Shown: one piece after another, positions 43,596-51,519 of the stretch
Position numbering within the stretch: the first letter of the stretch is position 1
Layout: every line of letters begins with the position of its first letter
Assembly (NCBI GenBank): GCA_003990705.1
Contig: AP018318.1
Span: 930,001-994,000, forward strand
Direction of reading: 5' to 3'
DNA length: 64,000 bases
DNA from: Nostoc sp. HK-01
Lineage (GTDB): Bacteria; Cyanobacteriota; Cyanobacteriia; Cyanobacteriales; Nostocaceae
The notes under the pieces: model-generated
What the model was told of the DNA's origin: nothing
The model's input: the letters and a program-made list of their open reading frames with translations, nothing else
Databases searched by the model: none
Made by a program: the position numbers and the translations under genes

Positions 43596-45791
43596 ATGAG
43601 CAAGGAACAGCAGGTACAACTACCGTCGAAAATCTACGCTGAAGCGATTGTTCGTTCAGTCAGTGGGGAATCGTTGTTAAATTCTTCAAGCCGCGTCACT
43701 AGTGAGAATGTGGCTCAATTTTATGCGGAACCAAACCGACTTAATGCAGCAGTGCAACGCTTACAGACAGCAGGCTTTGAGATTTTAGATGTGGGAAAAA
43801 CATCAATCAGTATAGCTGCCGATGCCGAGGTTTATGAGCGATCGCTCCAGACAACTCTAGAGACAGTGGAAGTTCCCGTAATCAAAGAGATAGTTGGAGA
43901 AACAACAGCTACATTTATCAATGCGCTCGATGATAAGCCCTTTGGTGAAATTGATACATCACAAACCAGTTGGGATCATCTATTAGACGGAATTGCCATC
44001 AATGAACCAGTTTTTTACTTTCGACCCCCGACTCCTGCGGAGTCTCCACCAGAAACAACTACAAAATATTTGCGTGTACCAGAAGACATAGCTCAAGGAT
44101 TAAATGCCAGTGTAGCCCATCAACAAGGCATCACAGGTAGAGGTGTCAAGGTGGTCATGCTTGATACTGGGTGGTATCGTCATCCATTTTTTAACAGGTA
44201 TAACTACCAAGTCAATGTTGTTCTTGCGCCTGGTGCATCGGCTCCTTTGGCAGATGAGAATGGTCATGGCACTGGGGAATCTGCCAATCTGCTGGCGGTG
44301 GCTCCTGATGTTGAGTTAACGATGGTTAAAGCTGATGTTTTCACAGCCCCAGGCAAAGTAAAGAACGTCAACGCTGTTGCTGCTTTTAAGAAAGCTGTTG
44401 CCCTACGACCAGATATTATTACTTGCAGTTGGGGCTGTGATCTGAGCGATCGCAAATTTTCTCCCTTTAATCAAGCCTTAGCTGTAGCCATTGCTGATGC
44501 CGTGCGTCGCGGAATTATCGTCATTTTCGCGGCGGGGAATGGTCAATGGAGCTTTCCATCTCAGCACCCAGATGTGATTGCAGCAGGAGGTGTTTATCTG
44601 CATCTAGATGGACTGTTGCAAGGCAAGTTAGAAGCAAGCAATTACGCCAGCAGTTTTATCAGTCCGATTTATCCAGGGCGAAGGGTTCCCGATGTCTGTG
44701 GGTTGGTTGGGCAGCGTCCCTATGGAGCCTATATTATGTTACCTGTTCCGCCTGGGAGCGAGAAAGATCAGGTACGTTCTTTATTTGATGATGGTACTAA
44801 ATCTAGTGATGGCTGGGCTGCATTTAGCGGGACTTCAGCAGCAGCACCGCAGTTAGCTGGTGTTTGCGCCTTGATGAAACAGCTTGATTCTGGTTTATCT
44901 CCAGCAAAAGTCAAAGAAATTTTACAGCAAACAGCCCGCGATGTTGTGGAAGGTTATGGTCATCCAAGAACGGGAGGAAATCGGGCGCGTGCAGGCCCAG
45001 ACTTAGCCACAGGTTACGGATTAGCTGATGCTGATGCTGCGATAAAAGCAGTGAAAAATACAGTCCTCAAGATGAGCTTGTATGACGCTGAATTACCGTT
45101 AGTCAATTCTCAGAATTCAGAAATAGAAAACTGGCAAAATATTCCCACAATCACAAGGAGCAGAACAATGTCTTCAGATTTTCCTAAACTCAAAGCAAAA
45201 CTCGATGAAATATTGTGGGAAATTGAGCAGGTTCTAGAAAGGGCAATTAAAAATCGTGAGATTGAAGATGTTGAAATTAGAATTAGCGAAATAAATTTTG
45301 TGCCTCGTTCAGTAAAAGCGAAATTAACTTCTTCTCTGCGAAAATCTTTAGAAGATTGCTGGAAGACAGAAGCAAAAAACATCAGAGGTCAAGTAATAGA
45401 AGTGCAGAAAACATTGGATGTTTCTAAAATAGATGCTAAACATATTTCTGTAGCCCAAGGTTTAATCAAATTTGGTAAATATCAGGAAACAGCACTCCAA
45501 GTTTTAACTGAAGCTTTGCAGAGTAATGATGATGCTGTTAGAGATGCAGCTATCAAAGCTTTGTCAGAATGTGTTTCTGATATTAGTAATTTTGATAGTG
45601 CCAGCAAAGATGATATTTCTGAAGACAAATTTGGAATGTATGATGATCCAGGAATTAGGCTTTGCGATCATCAAGGAAATAAAAGATGTAAGTATTTTTA
45701 TGATAACGGGAAAACTACTGTAGAATGTATTGACAATGGCAATACTTACACATACGATCAATATAATCCAGATAAAAAATGCTGGAAATAA
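43596..45791 (+). CDS. Subtilisin-like (S8) protease with long C-terminal extension
   Basis: About 731 residues from ATG 43596; a GTG lies 9 bp upstream. The N-terminal 150 residues look like a propeptide-type domain (LNAAVQRLQTAGFEILDVGK). The S8 domain has Asp in VVMLDTGWY at about 190, His in ENGHGTGES at about 224, the oxyanion region VIFAAGNGQWSFPS, and Ser in FSGTSAAAPQLAG at about 412. After residue 490 follow a helical, charged segment (KAKLDEILWEIEQVLERAI), a HEAT-like repeat (ETALQVLTEALQSNDDAVRD) and a short tail with four cysteines. No signal peptide is seen, so a cytosolic role is likely. It converges on a STAND ATPase gene 59 bp away, and a linked regulated-proteolysis role is possible. 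Confidence 0.85.
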   Translation: MSKEQQVQLPSKIYAEAIVRSVSGESLLNSSSRVTSENVAQFYAEPNRLNAAVQRLQTAGFEILDVGKTSISIAADAEVYERSLQTTLETVEVPVIKEIVGETTATFINALDDKPFGEIDTSQTSWDHLLDGIAINEPVFYFRPPTPAESPPETTTKYLRVPEDIAQGLNASVAHQQGITGRGVKVVMLDTGWYRHPFFNRYNYQVNVVLAPGASAPLADENGHGTGESANLLAVAPDVELTMVKADVFTAPGKVKNVNAVAAFKKAVALRPDIITCSWGCDLSDRKFSPFNQALAVAIADAVRRGIIVIFAAGNGQWSFPSQHPDVIAAGGVYLHLDGLLQGKLEASNYASSFISPIYPGRRVPDVCGLVGQRPYGAYIMLPVPPGSEKDQVRSLFDDGTKSSDGWAAFSGTSAAAPQLAGVCALMKQLDSGLSPAKVKEILQQTARDVVEGYGHPRTGGNRARAGPDLATGYGLADADAAIKAVKNTVLKMSLYDAELPLVNSQNSEIENWQNIPTITRSRTMSSDFPKLKAKLDEILWEIEQVLERAIKNREIEDVEIRISEINFVPRSVKAKLTSSLRKSLEDCWKTEAKNIRGQVIEVQKTLDVSKIDAKHISVAQGLIKFGKYQETALQVLTEALQSNDDAVRDAAIKALSECVSDISNFDSASKDDISEDKFGMYDDPGIRLCDHQGNKRCKYFYDNGKTTVECIDNGNTYTYDQYNPDKKCWK

Positions 45792-45850
45792 ATATTATTT
45801 AATAATTTATTAAACAATATTAGCAATCTTTTACTGTTGTTAAAAAATAA

Positions 45851-48076
45851 TTAATATGCACATTTTTGATTTATTTTCTCAGGGATGAGATTTATAGAAA
45901 TATTATTAGGCAGTTTAGTTCGACAAATAACCTTAGCATGACTGATTTGTTCTTGAGTAAGCCCTTTACTATATCTAAAATCAGCATCTGTCAGAGTGGT
46001 ATTTTTGAAATCAGCTCCAGAAAGATTAGCTCCAGAAAGATTAGCTCCAGAAAGATCAGCTCCTAAAAGATTAGCTCCTAAAAGATTAGCTCCTAAAAGG
46101 TGAGAATTTTGAAGCTGTGCAGATTTCATAACGCTACCTCGGAGATTAGCCTGCACAAGCCAAGCACCTTGTAACTGACTTTTTAGCAGAAAAGTTTCCT
46201 GAAGGTTAGCACTATTAAGACGTACATTCTGTAAGTTAGAATCAGAAAGATCAGCACCTGGAAGATAAACTCCATTCAGATTTTCCCCACAAAAGTTTCT
46301 TCTTTGTAAGTTGTCCTTATAACCTATCAACCACATATATTGAACCAGAAACTGAAGCTCAGAATTAGGGTTACAATCCTGTTTATTTAGTATCTCTCCT
46401 GCTCTGTAAAGGAATTGCCAATGTAAATTGATTGTAACATTAATGATCAGCGTTCCTATTAATGGAAAAGCGATAAAAAATCCAATACTTTTCCAACGAT
46501 CGCTTCTTTGTTTCCTCCAACTTGCCATCACAAAATCCTTTGCCAAACTTGAGAGTGCAGTTTCCCGATAATCTTTTTGGGCTTGCATAAACTCTCTCGC
46601 ATCGCGCAGTGGACGACCTTGAAGAACATATTCTTGAGATTTATCCTTATCTATCCAGTCTTCCGCAGCTTGCTCGATTTTGCGTTTCTTGCGAAGATGT
46701 TCTTGGCATTCAGTTAACCATTCTTGTAGTTGTCCCCAATTGCGAATCATCACTTCATGGGCAACTTCAATCATTTCACCAGACTGTTCATCAAAGAAGG
46801 TGGCTAAGAAACGCACTCCAGGCGCAGCAAAACGATTAATAATAGCCCGAACAGTTGTGGCTTCTTTTTCATCTGCAATCAGTTCTGATAAAGCAGCACG
46901 GCGACGTGTGTTTTTTGTACCTTCCCCTATTTGTACCAATGCAAGAAAAATCCGTCGAGCGATCGCTTGCTCTTCCGCATTCAAAGATTTATACAGGCGT
47001 TGTGCTTCTTCGGCCAGTGCGCCACCTACACCACCAATATTTTCTAGAGTTTCGGCTGGGTCAACATCGTTTTGCAAGCCTTCCCAAATCCGCGTCAGGG
47101 TAAACTGTAATAAAGGTAAAGCCTCTCGCCCTTCGGTTTGTTCTACTAGAAGTTGAACAACTGCACTGTTTAACTGATATCCAGCTTGTGCAGCTGGTCT
47201 GACAATAGCAGCTTCTAAATCTTCTGGCTGCATAATTGGCACGAGAAACCCTTGCTCTGAGAAGAGTTTGTTGAGGCGTGGGTGTTGTTGGGTTTCGCCT
47301 AAAAAGTCACTCCGTAATGTCAAAATCACAGATACTCGTTTTGAAGGTTCTGCTGCTGCACACAGCAAGTTTCCGACAAAGGCATCCCGTTCTGCTTTAT
47401 CTTTACAAAGTGTGTAAACTTCCTCAAACTGATCGACTAAAACAATTAAGGGAGAGACAACAATATCAGGAAAGACATCAGCAATGCGGCGTAAGCCATC
47501 ATATTCTTGATGATTGTTTTGCTGGGTAAGTTCTTGGGCAAATTCCCGCGTCTTACTCACTGGGGTGGGATCATTAGTTGTAACCCTCGCCAACATAGCG
47601 GCGAGAGACTCAAGGGGGTGGCTTCCTGGTACGAGTACCACCAACCGCGCCTGATTACTTCCTGGTAATGGTTTAGCCCCCAATTTAGGGATTAGCCCAG
47701 CTAAGGCTAGTGAAGATTTTCCTGAACCTGATGGGCCATATATAGGTAGCACCCGCACCGCAGATTCATTGTCATGCAACTCACGAAATCTCTGCCATAG
47801 TTGCTCAATTTGCTTGTCTCGTCCGAAAAAGCGATCGCCATCCGTTTCTCGAAATGCTAATAAACCTTGATAGGGATTTGCACCAAGCTTATTTGCAGGC
47901 GGTTGGGAAGTTTCTAACTCAGTTCGGACTTGCGAAAGATAGACTGTGAGTTGACCGATGGCCATTCCACCAATCATCTGCGCGATCGCTTGTCCAGAAT
48001 TACTGCCAAAATCCTGCTGAATTTGATTAGTGGAGTTAGAAGGGGAAAGTACATCACTATCTGAATGATTTTCCAT
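45851..48076 (-). CDS. STAND ATPase (nSTAND1) with pentapeptide repeats
   Basis: 741 residues. The NTPase starts with NPYQGLLAFRETDGDRFFGR and has Walker A GPSGSGKSSLALAGL near 115-129 and Walker B VLVDQFEEVYTL near 213-224, the nSTAND1 type that couples ligand sensing to oligomerisation. One membrane helix (SIGFFIAFPLIGTLIINVTI) lies near 525-545. The C-terminal 150 residues are pentapeptide repeats (A-x-L-x-x units such as LLGANLLGADLSGANLSGA). The N-terminus has GQAIAQMIGGMAIGQL, resembling the end of the small protein encoded 28 bp upstream. It is a probable signal-transduction or conflict-system ATPase; its trigger and effector are unknown. Confidence 0.85.
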   Translation of the reverse strand: MENHSDSDVLSPSNSTNQIQQDFGSNSGQAIAQMIGGMAIGQLTVYLSQVRTELETSQPPANKLGANPYQGLLAFRETDGDRFFGRDKQIEQLWQRFRELHDNESAVRVLPIYGPSGSGKSSLALAGLIPKLGAKPLPGSNQARLVVLVPGSHPLESLAAMLARVTTNDPTPVSKTREFAQELTQQNNHQEYDGLRRIADVFPDIVVSPLIVLVDQFEEVYTLCKDKAERDAFVGNLLCAAAEPSKRVSVILTLRSDFLGETQQHPRLNKLFSEQGFLVPIMQPEDLEAAIVRPAAQAGYQLNSAVVQLLVEQTEGREALPLLQFTLTRIWEGLQNDVDPAETLENIGGVGGALAEEAQRLYKSLNAEEQAIARRIFLALVQIGEGTKNTRRRAALSELIADEKEATTVRAIINRFAAPGVRFLATFFDEQSGEMIEVAHEVMIRNWGQLQEWLTECQEHLRKKRKIEQAAEDWIDKDKSQEYVLQGRPLRDAREFMQAQKDYRETALSSLAKDFVMASWRKQRSDRWKSIGFFIAFPLIGTLIINVTINLHWQFLYRAGEILNKQDCNPNSELQFLVQYMWLIGYKDNLQRRNFCGENLNGVYLPGADLSDSNLQNVRLNSANLQETFLLKSQLQGAWLVQANLRGSVMKSAQLQNSHLLGANLLGANLLGADLSGANLSGANLSGADFKNTTLTDADFRYSKGLTQEQISHAKVICRTKLPNNISINLIPEKINQKCAY
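46017..46098. repeat. 15-bp tandem repeats coding pentapeptide units
   Basis: Near-identical 15-bp units, AGAAAGATTAGCTCC and AAAAGATTAGCTCCT, are repeated about five times. They encode the LSGAN/LLGAN pentapeptides at the C-terminus of the STAND protein. The near identity suggests recent expansion by slippage. Confidence 0.75.
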
Positions 48077-48104
48077 AGTGCGATCGCACTCAATTTATTT
48101 TTGA

Positions 48105-48506
48105 TTAAAAATTCACTCCACCCTGAATATTGCCGTCAATCCTACCAATCGCCTTACTATCAACCATTTGTCCAATTGCCTGTCCTTCATTATGGGTAAC
48201 GGTTTGATTGATTTGAACTCCTGATGCTGTTGGCTGTTCTTCTTGCAAGATTTTGCCGATTTCCTCAGCCAAATTTGGATTTTCTTTCAACAAGATTTCT
48301 AGTTCTTCTTGAAAGACGGCTTGACGGGCTGAACTTTCAGGTTTGGCGGCTACTTGCTCGGCTGCTACCTTTAATTCGTCTTTGGATTCAACTTTAGTGC
48401 CTAGTTTCGACCAAACTTTCTTGGCCTTTTCCCAGATATCGGGAGCAATATTCTCTGCTGCTTTTTCTGCGGTTTTTTCGGCTGCTATCCCACCTAATTT
48501 CAGCAA
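48105..48506 (-). CDS. Small protein paired with STAND ATPase
   Basis: 133 residues if started at TTG 48506. In-frame coding continues upstream to a stop near 48557 and reads LTKLLAPCLPYLLKL before the conserved GGIAAEKTAEKAAE, so the true start may be a rare codon such as ATT at 48548. The protein is amphipathic and helical (PDIWEKAKKVWSKLGTKV, LLKENPNLAEEIGKIL) and ends in a glycine-rich segment with GQAIGQMVDSKAIGRI. The latter matches GQAIAQMIGGMAIGQL in the ATPase encoded 28 bp downstream, so the two proteins probably share a docking element. No enzyme motif is visible. Confidence 0.7.
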   Translation of the reverse strand: MLKLGGIAAEKTAEKAAENIAPDIWEKAKKVWSKLGTKVESKDELKVAAEQVAAKPESSARQAVFQEELEILLKENPNLAEEIGKILQEEQPTASGVQINQTVTHNEGQAIGQMVDSKAIGRIDGNIQGGVNF

Positions 48507-48769
48507 ATAGGGTAAGCAGGGAGCTAGTAATTTAGTCAGAAATACAATATCCTTCTATGCACCTCATCTAATATCCGAATCCGCAATGTTGTCACGTTTG
48601 GCAGTCAAATTAGTTTGTTATCTATATAAGAATTCAGCTACTCGTCAAAGTTTTATGCAGTACCATTGCCATTTTCTCTAATTGGGCGATCGCTAGTACA
48701 AGCTCATGGTATCAGTATAATCAACAGTATTAGGATATCAAGTTTGTATCCCAGTTAGATAGTCAATAA

Positions 48770-49102
48770 CTACAAATCTAAAAATGGGAATAACTGAAGC
48801 AAAGCATTACGTATCCGCAGCAGAAAGACTGTTTGCCGCAGATTGGTGCTTAATTTTGGCGGTGGAACTTTTTGAAGTTGTGCTTGTAGTTCTATGTATT
48901 CGGCAGCACTTACGGGTTTGCCATCAATGGGCGATCGCGCCTCTATAATAATTTCTGTGCGTAATATCTCTTCTGGAATGTCTTCCGGTGGTGGTAAGGC
49001 CATAACGGCTGATCCCCAATGGCTGATTAACCACACACCCACACTAGAGGTAATACTCAAAATTCCCAATATTATTCGCTTGGTAGATTTTACTTTTCCC
49101 AT
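48770..49102 (-). CDS. Small exported protein of unknown function
   Basis: 110 residues. A basic start (MGKVKSTKR) and a hydrophobic segment (IILGILSITSSVGVWLI) with ALPPPEDIPEE after it suggest a signal peptide or anchor, with a periplasmic remainder. EEILRTEIIIEARSPIDGKP and AAEYIELQAQL look conserved rather than random. I do not recognise a named family. It lies apart from the STAND operon by about 260 bp. Confidence 0.6.
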   Translation of the reverse strand: MGKVKSTKRIILGILSITSSVGVWLISHWGSAVMALPPPEDIPEEILRTEIIIEARSPIDGKPVSAAEYIELQAQLQKVPPPKLSTNLRQTVFLLRIRNALLQLFPFLDL

Positions 49103-49156
49103 CTCATCACCCTAAAGTCAAAATCAAGCCGCTAAAGAAAAGAAATACTAAGTGAA

Positions 49157-49318
49157 CTACCTACACTGACCTGACGGTAAAATGTAGGCTTCCAACTTCG
49201 CAGAAGATTGCCGCATCTTAGATTTACGTCCGCGAATTGGTCTTACATCCTCTCCATTGGCGTTAGCCTCCCCCGTCCCAGAGGAGGACAGCATTCTGAT
49301 ACCCTCTGCTCTAATATT
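49157..49318 (-). pseudogene. TnpB (IS200/IS605) C-terminal remnant
   Basis: The minus strand reads NIRAEGIRMLSSSGTGEANA, then GRKSKMRQSSAKLEAYILPS and a TAG stop at 49159-49157. This is the usual C-terminus of IS200/IS605 TnpB after the NIR motif. A TAG lies in frame immediately upstream (49321-49319), and the rest of the gene, including the catalytic and zinc parts, is missing. It cannot be functional. Confidence 0.7.
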
Positions 49319-49340
49319 CTACTTGTGTGTACACCGTAGC

Positions 49341-49375
49341 CCTCTCTACGAGACGCTACGCGAACGCCTTACGGC
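49341..49375. repeat. Dispersed repeat (ACGAGACGCTACGCGAACGC type)
   Basis: CTCTCTACGAGACGCTACGC followed by GAACGCC is a repeat that I know from many places in Nostoc-type genomes. Here it sits just upstream of the broken TnpB remnant and probably marks the break. Confidence 0.5.
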
Positions 49376-49929
49376 ATTGGTCGGAGATACAATCGTTGTC
49401 GCCCGCCTTATATCCTGCCACTGATTCGGAGTACCGAATGAGCGTGGGGGACTTACGGCGTTTGAGTTAAATCTTGCCATTTAATTTTAATTTCTTGTTT
49501 TTTTGGCTTTGACTCATCTATGTTTTTGAATACTAGTCGTGATGATTGATGCAATTTTTACCCCAAAAATCGGAAATCTAGCTTTCCGGGTTTACATAAC
49601 AGCGCAGAGATGAACCAGACGCTAACATATAGCAGGGGACAGGTAATCGGTGACAGGTGACAGAGTTAAAAGCTTTATGGTGTCTAAGTTTTATTATTTG
49701 TCGATGTCCTAACCAACTTGGCTACTGCTATATCTCAATTTAGAGTCACAAGCTCACGCCAAAAATTTAAATGGACACCGGTTTGTGGTGTTAACCAACA
49801 TTACCAATGTCCAATAATTACTGTCTTAGCTGAACAGATGTATGAAATTTATTTGAGTTGGGTATCCACTCTTTGAGAAATACTAAAACTCATGCACTTG
49901 TCTGAGAAACTAAAATCTTAGACAAAGAA

Positions 49930-50148
49930 CTAAGGTCTTGTAGTAGGACTTGCTGTGGGGGAAGCAGTAGCAGTAGGAGTAGTAGTCGCAGCGGGGGAAT
50001 TAGTAGGTGTAGACCCAGTATCGGAGGGTTCACCTGTAGTGGCTGGTGTAGTTGTAGCACTAGGTGTTGTATTGTTACCACCTTCACATGCTCCTAAAAC
50101 TGCCGCCAAACTTAATATTACAGCTAAACCAAAGATTTTTGTTTTCAT
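49930..50148 (-). CDS. Small Thr/Pro-rich lipoprotein
   Basis: 72 residues from ATG 50148, preceded by AGAGGAG; a frame with 9 more residues exists upstream but lacks a ribosome site. It has a lipoprotein signal with lipobox AVLGAC, then a low-complexity Thr/Pro/Ala/Ser tail (TTTPATTGEPSDTGSTPT). It is probably anchored in a membrane with a flexible, perhaps glycosylated tail. The function is unknown. Confidence 0.75.
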   Translation of the reverse strand: MKTKIFGLAVILSLAAVLGACEGGNNTTPSATTTPATTGEPSDTGSTPTNSPAATTTPTATASPTASPTTRP

Positions 50149-50710
50149 AACTCCTCTTTCACCAAATTGTGGCATTCAAATGTTTGTGCCTTTTGACTAC
50201 GATAACCTATTTATTGGTAATTGTTAAAATCCCTGTCTATGAGATATTTAAAAACACTACTTAGGGCTGATTATTGGTGCTTAAGTTACTATGCTAAAGA
50301 CGGATGAGGATATCTAATTGGGAGATTAAGTGATTATCCTAAATATGTTCAGGCGATCGCAAACAGTAGTTTCTTTTTGTCTTGTATTGCCATACTGAGA
50401 TGCACTACTTAAAATATCAAGTTATCCAATGGCTCGTCCTTGATTATAAATATGGGAATAGCTCAAGTCAGGCAAACATCCTCTTAGATAGACAATTATA
50501 TTTGATTGCTGAACTACTTGTGAAGGGACAGAACAGATACCATAGAACAAATTTTTGTGCAACTTCTCAACGGATGGCTATATCTCAAAAACATCTAAAC
50601 ATGGTCTATAGTTAGCGCTATACTCATTCAGATCCCAAAAAAAGCTATCTTAACCTGAGCAAAACTAAATAAACAGACTAGAATACATTATTTCCTATCT
50701 AAGAAAATTT
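50149..50710. other. Spacer upstream of ftsL-like gene
   Basis: 562 bp, AT-rich, with one HIP1 core near 50354. A 77-codon frame at 50382-50615 has no family resemblance and no ribosome site. Nothing else is seen. Confidence 0.4.
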
Positions 50711-51328
50711 ATGGCTGCTGTTCGTAAATCAGCTGTGTCTGCACCTAATCCCTGGTTCTGGCAAAATTCCAAACCAACTGCACCAAGACGGCGCTCCCCT
50801 GGTAATGGGTCAGCCATGAGCAGTGCATCCCCACTTCCAGATCAATCTCCAGTCGCATCGCCTAAACGCCGTCGGCGTGCTGCGAAAAGTTTATCGGCTC
50901 CTGCTACCAAAGGTTTACAAGAATTCACGCCATCAAAAGTTTCTCATGTTCCCACTGCTGAAGTTTTACCCAGTTGGTTGCTACGGTTGTACACTGTTCA
51001 TCGTTACTCGTCTGTGGTGACGTTTTTATTAGTTGCAGTGGCTCTGGTTGTTTATGGTTGGACAGTCTATTCTCAAGAGCTTTGGAATCAAGAGTTTCGC
51101 CGCTTACAAAATCTGCAACGCAATGAGCGACAATTAACTACAACTAACGCCATGTTAAAAAACAAAATGGCTGAAGATGCCGAAAACCCCAGTGCAGGAT
51201 TAGTTTCACCAACGCCAGATAAAACTATTTTCTTACCTTCAGCATCTGATAGTGCCAGTTCTTTGCCGTCTAATAAAACTTCTAATTCTCCTATACAACA
51301 GCCAACTTCCTCACCGTTGGGATATTAA
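50711..51328 (+). CDS. FtsL-like cell-division protein
   Basis: 205 residues. A basic, proline- and serine-rich cytosolic N-terminus of about 100 residues precedes one membrane helix (VVTFLLVAVALVVYGWTVYS, near 107-126), a short coiled coil (EFRRLQNLQRNERQLTTTNA) and a Ser/Pro/Thr-rich tail. Single-pass topology with a periplasmic coiled coil, directly before the ftsI homologue, is the arrangement of FtsL in the divisome. Sequence identity with FtsL is low, so the call rests on topology and position. Confidence 0.7.
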   Translation: MAAVRKSAVSAPNPWFWQNSKPTAPRRRSPGNGSAMSSASPLPDQSPVASPKRRRRAAKSLSAPATKGLQEFTPSKVSHVPTAEVLPSWLLRLYTVHRYSSVVTFLLVAVALVVYGWTVYSQELWNQEFRRLQNLQRNERQLTTTNAMLKNKMAEDAENPSAGLVSPTPDKTIFLPSASDSASSLPSNKTSNSPIQQPTSSPLGY

Positions 51329-51462
51329 AAAATTCGTAATTCGTCATTAAAAACTGTTGCGGGAGGACATTTAAACCCAGGTTGAAACAAGGCTGCGTAT
51401 AGACGTTGCCGTAGAGTAGGGGAATAAAACCCAAAAATTACGAACTAATAACTTAGTTAAAG

Positions 51463-51505
51463 GCAATAGTCATTAGTCATTTTTGACAGACAAATGACAA
51501 ATAAT
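51463..51505. repeat. GTCATTAGTCATT-type short repeats
   Basis: GTCATTAGTCATTTTTGAC followed by CAAATGACAAATAATC forms direct and inverted heptamer-like repeats in the 191-bp spacer before ftsI. The same spacer has AATTCGTAATTCGTC near 51335. Both are typical of Nostoc-type spacers. Confidence 0.5.
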
Positions 51506-51519
51506 CAAGGACGAAGCCG

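Larger units (their letters stand above)
49103..49929. other. Spacer with TnpB remnant and dispersed repeat
   Basis: 827 bp without an intact gene. It contains the 3' end of a TnpB gene (49157-49318), a dispersed Nostoc-type repeat (49341-49375) and a stretch of unclear origin up to about 49460. The rest is AT-rich spacer. Confidence 0.55.

Noticed and set aside
50382-50615. 77-codon plus-strand frame
   Set aside because: No ribosome site, no motif and AT-rich composition; not supported as a gene.
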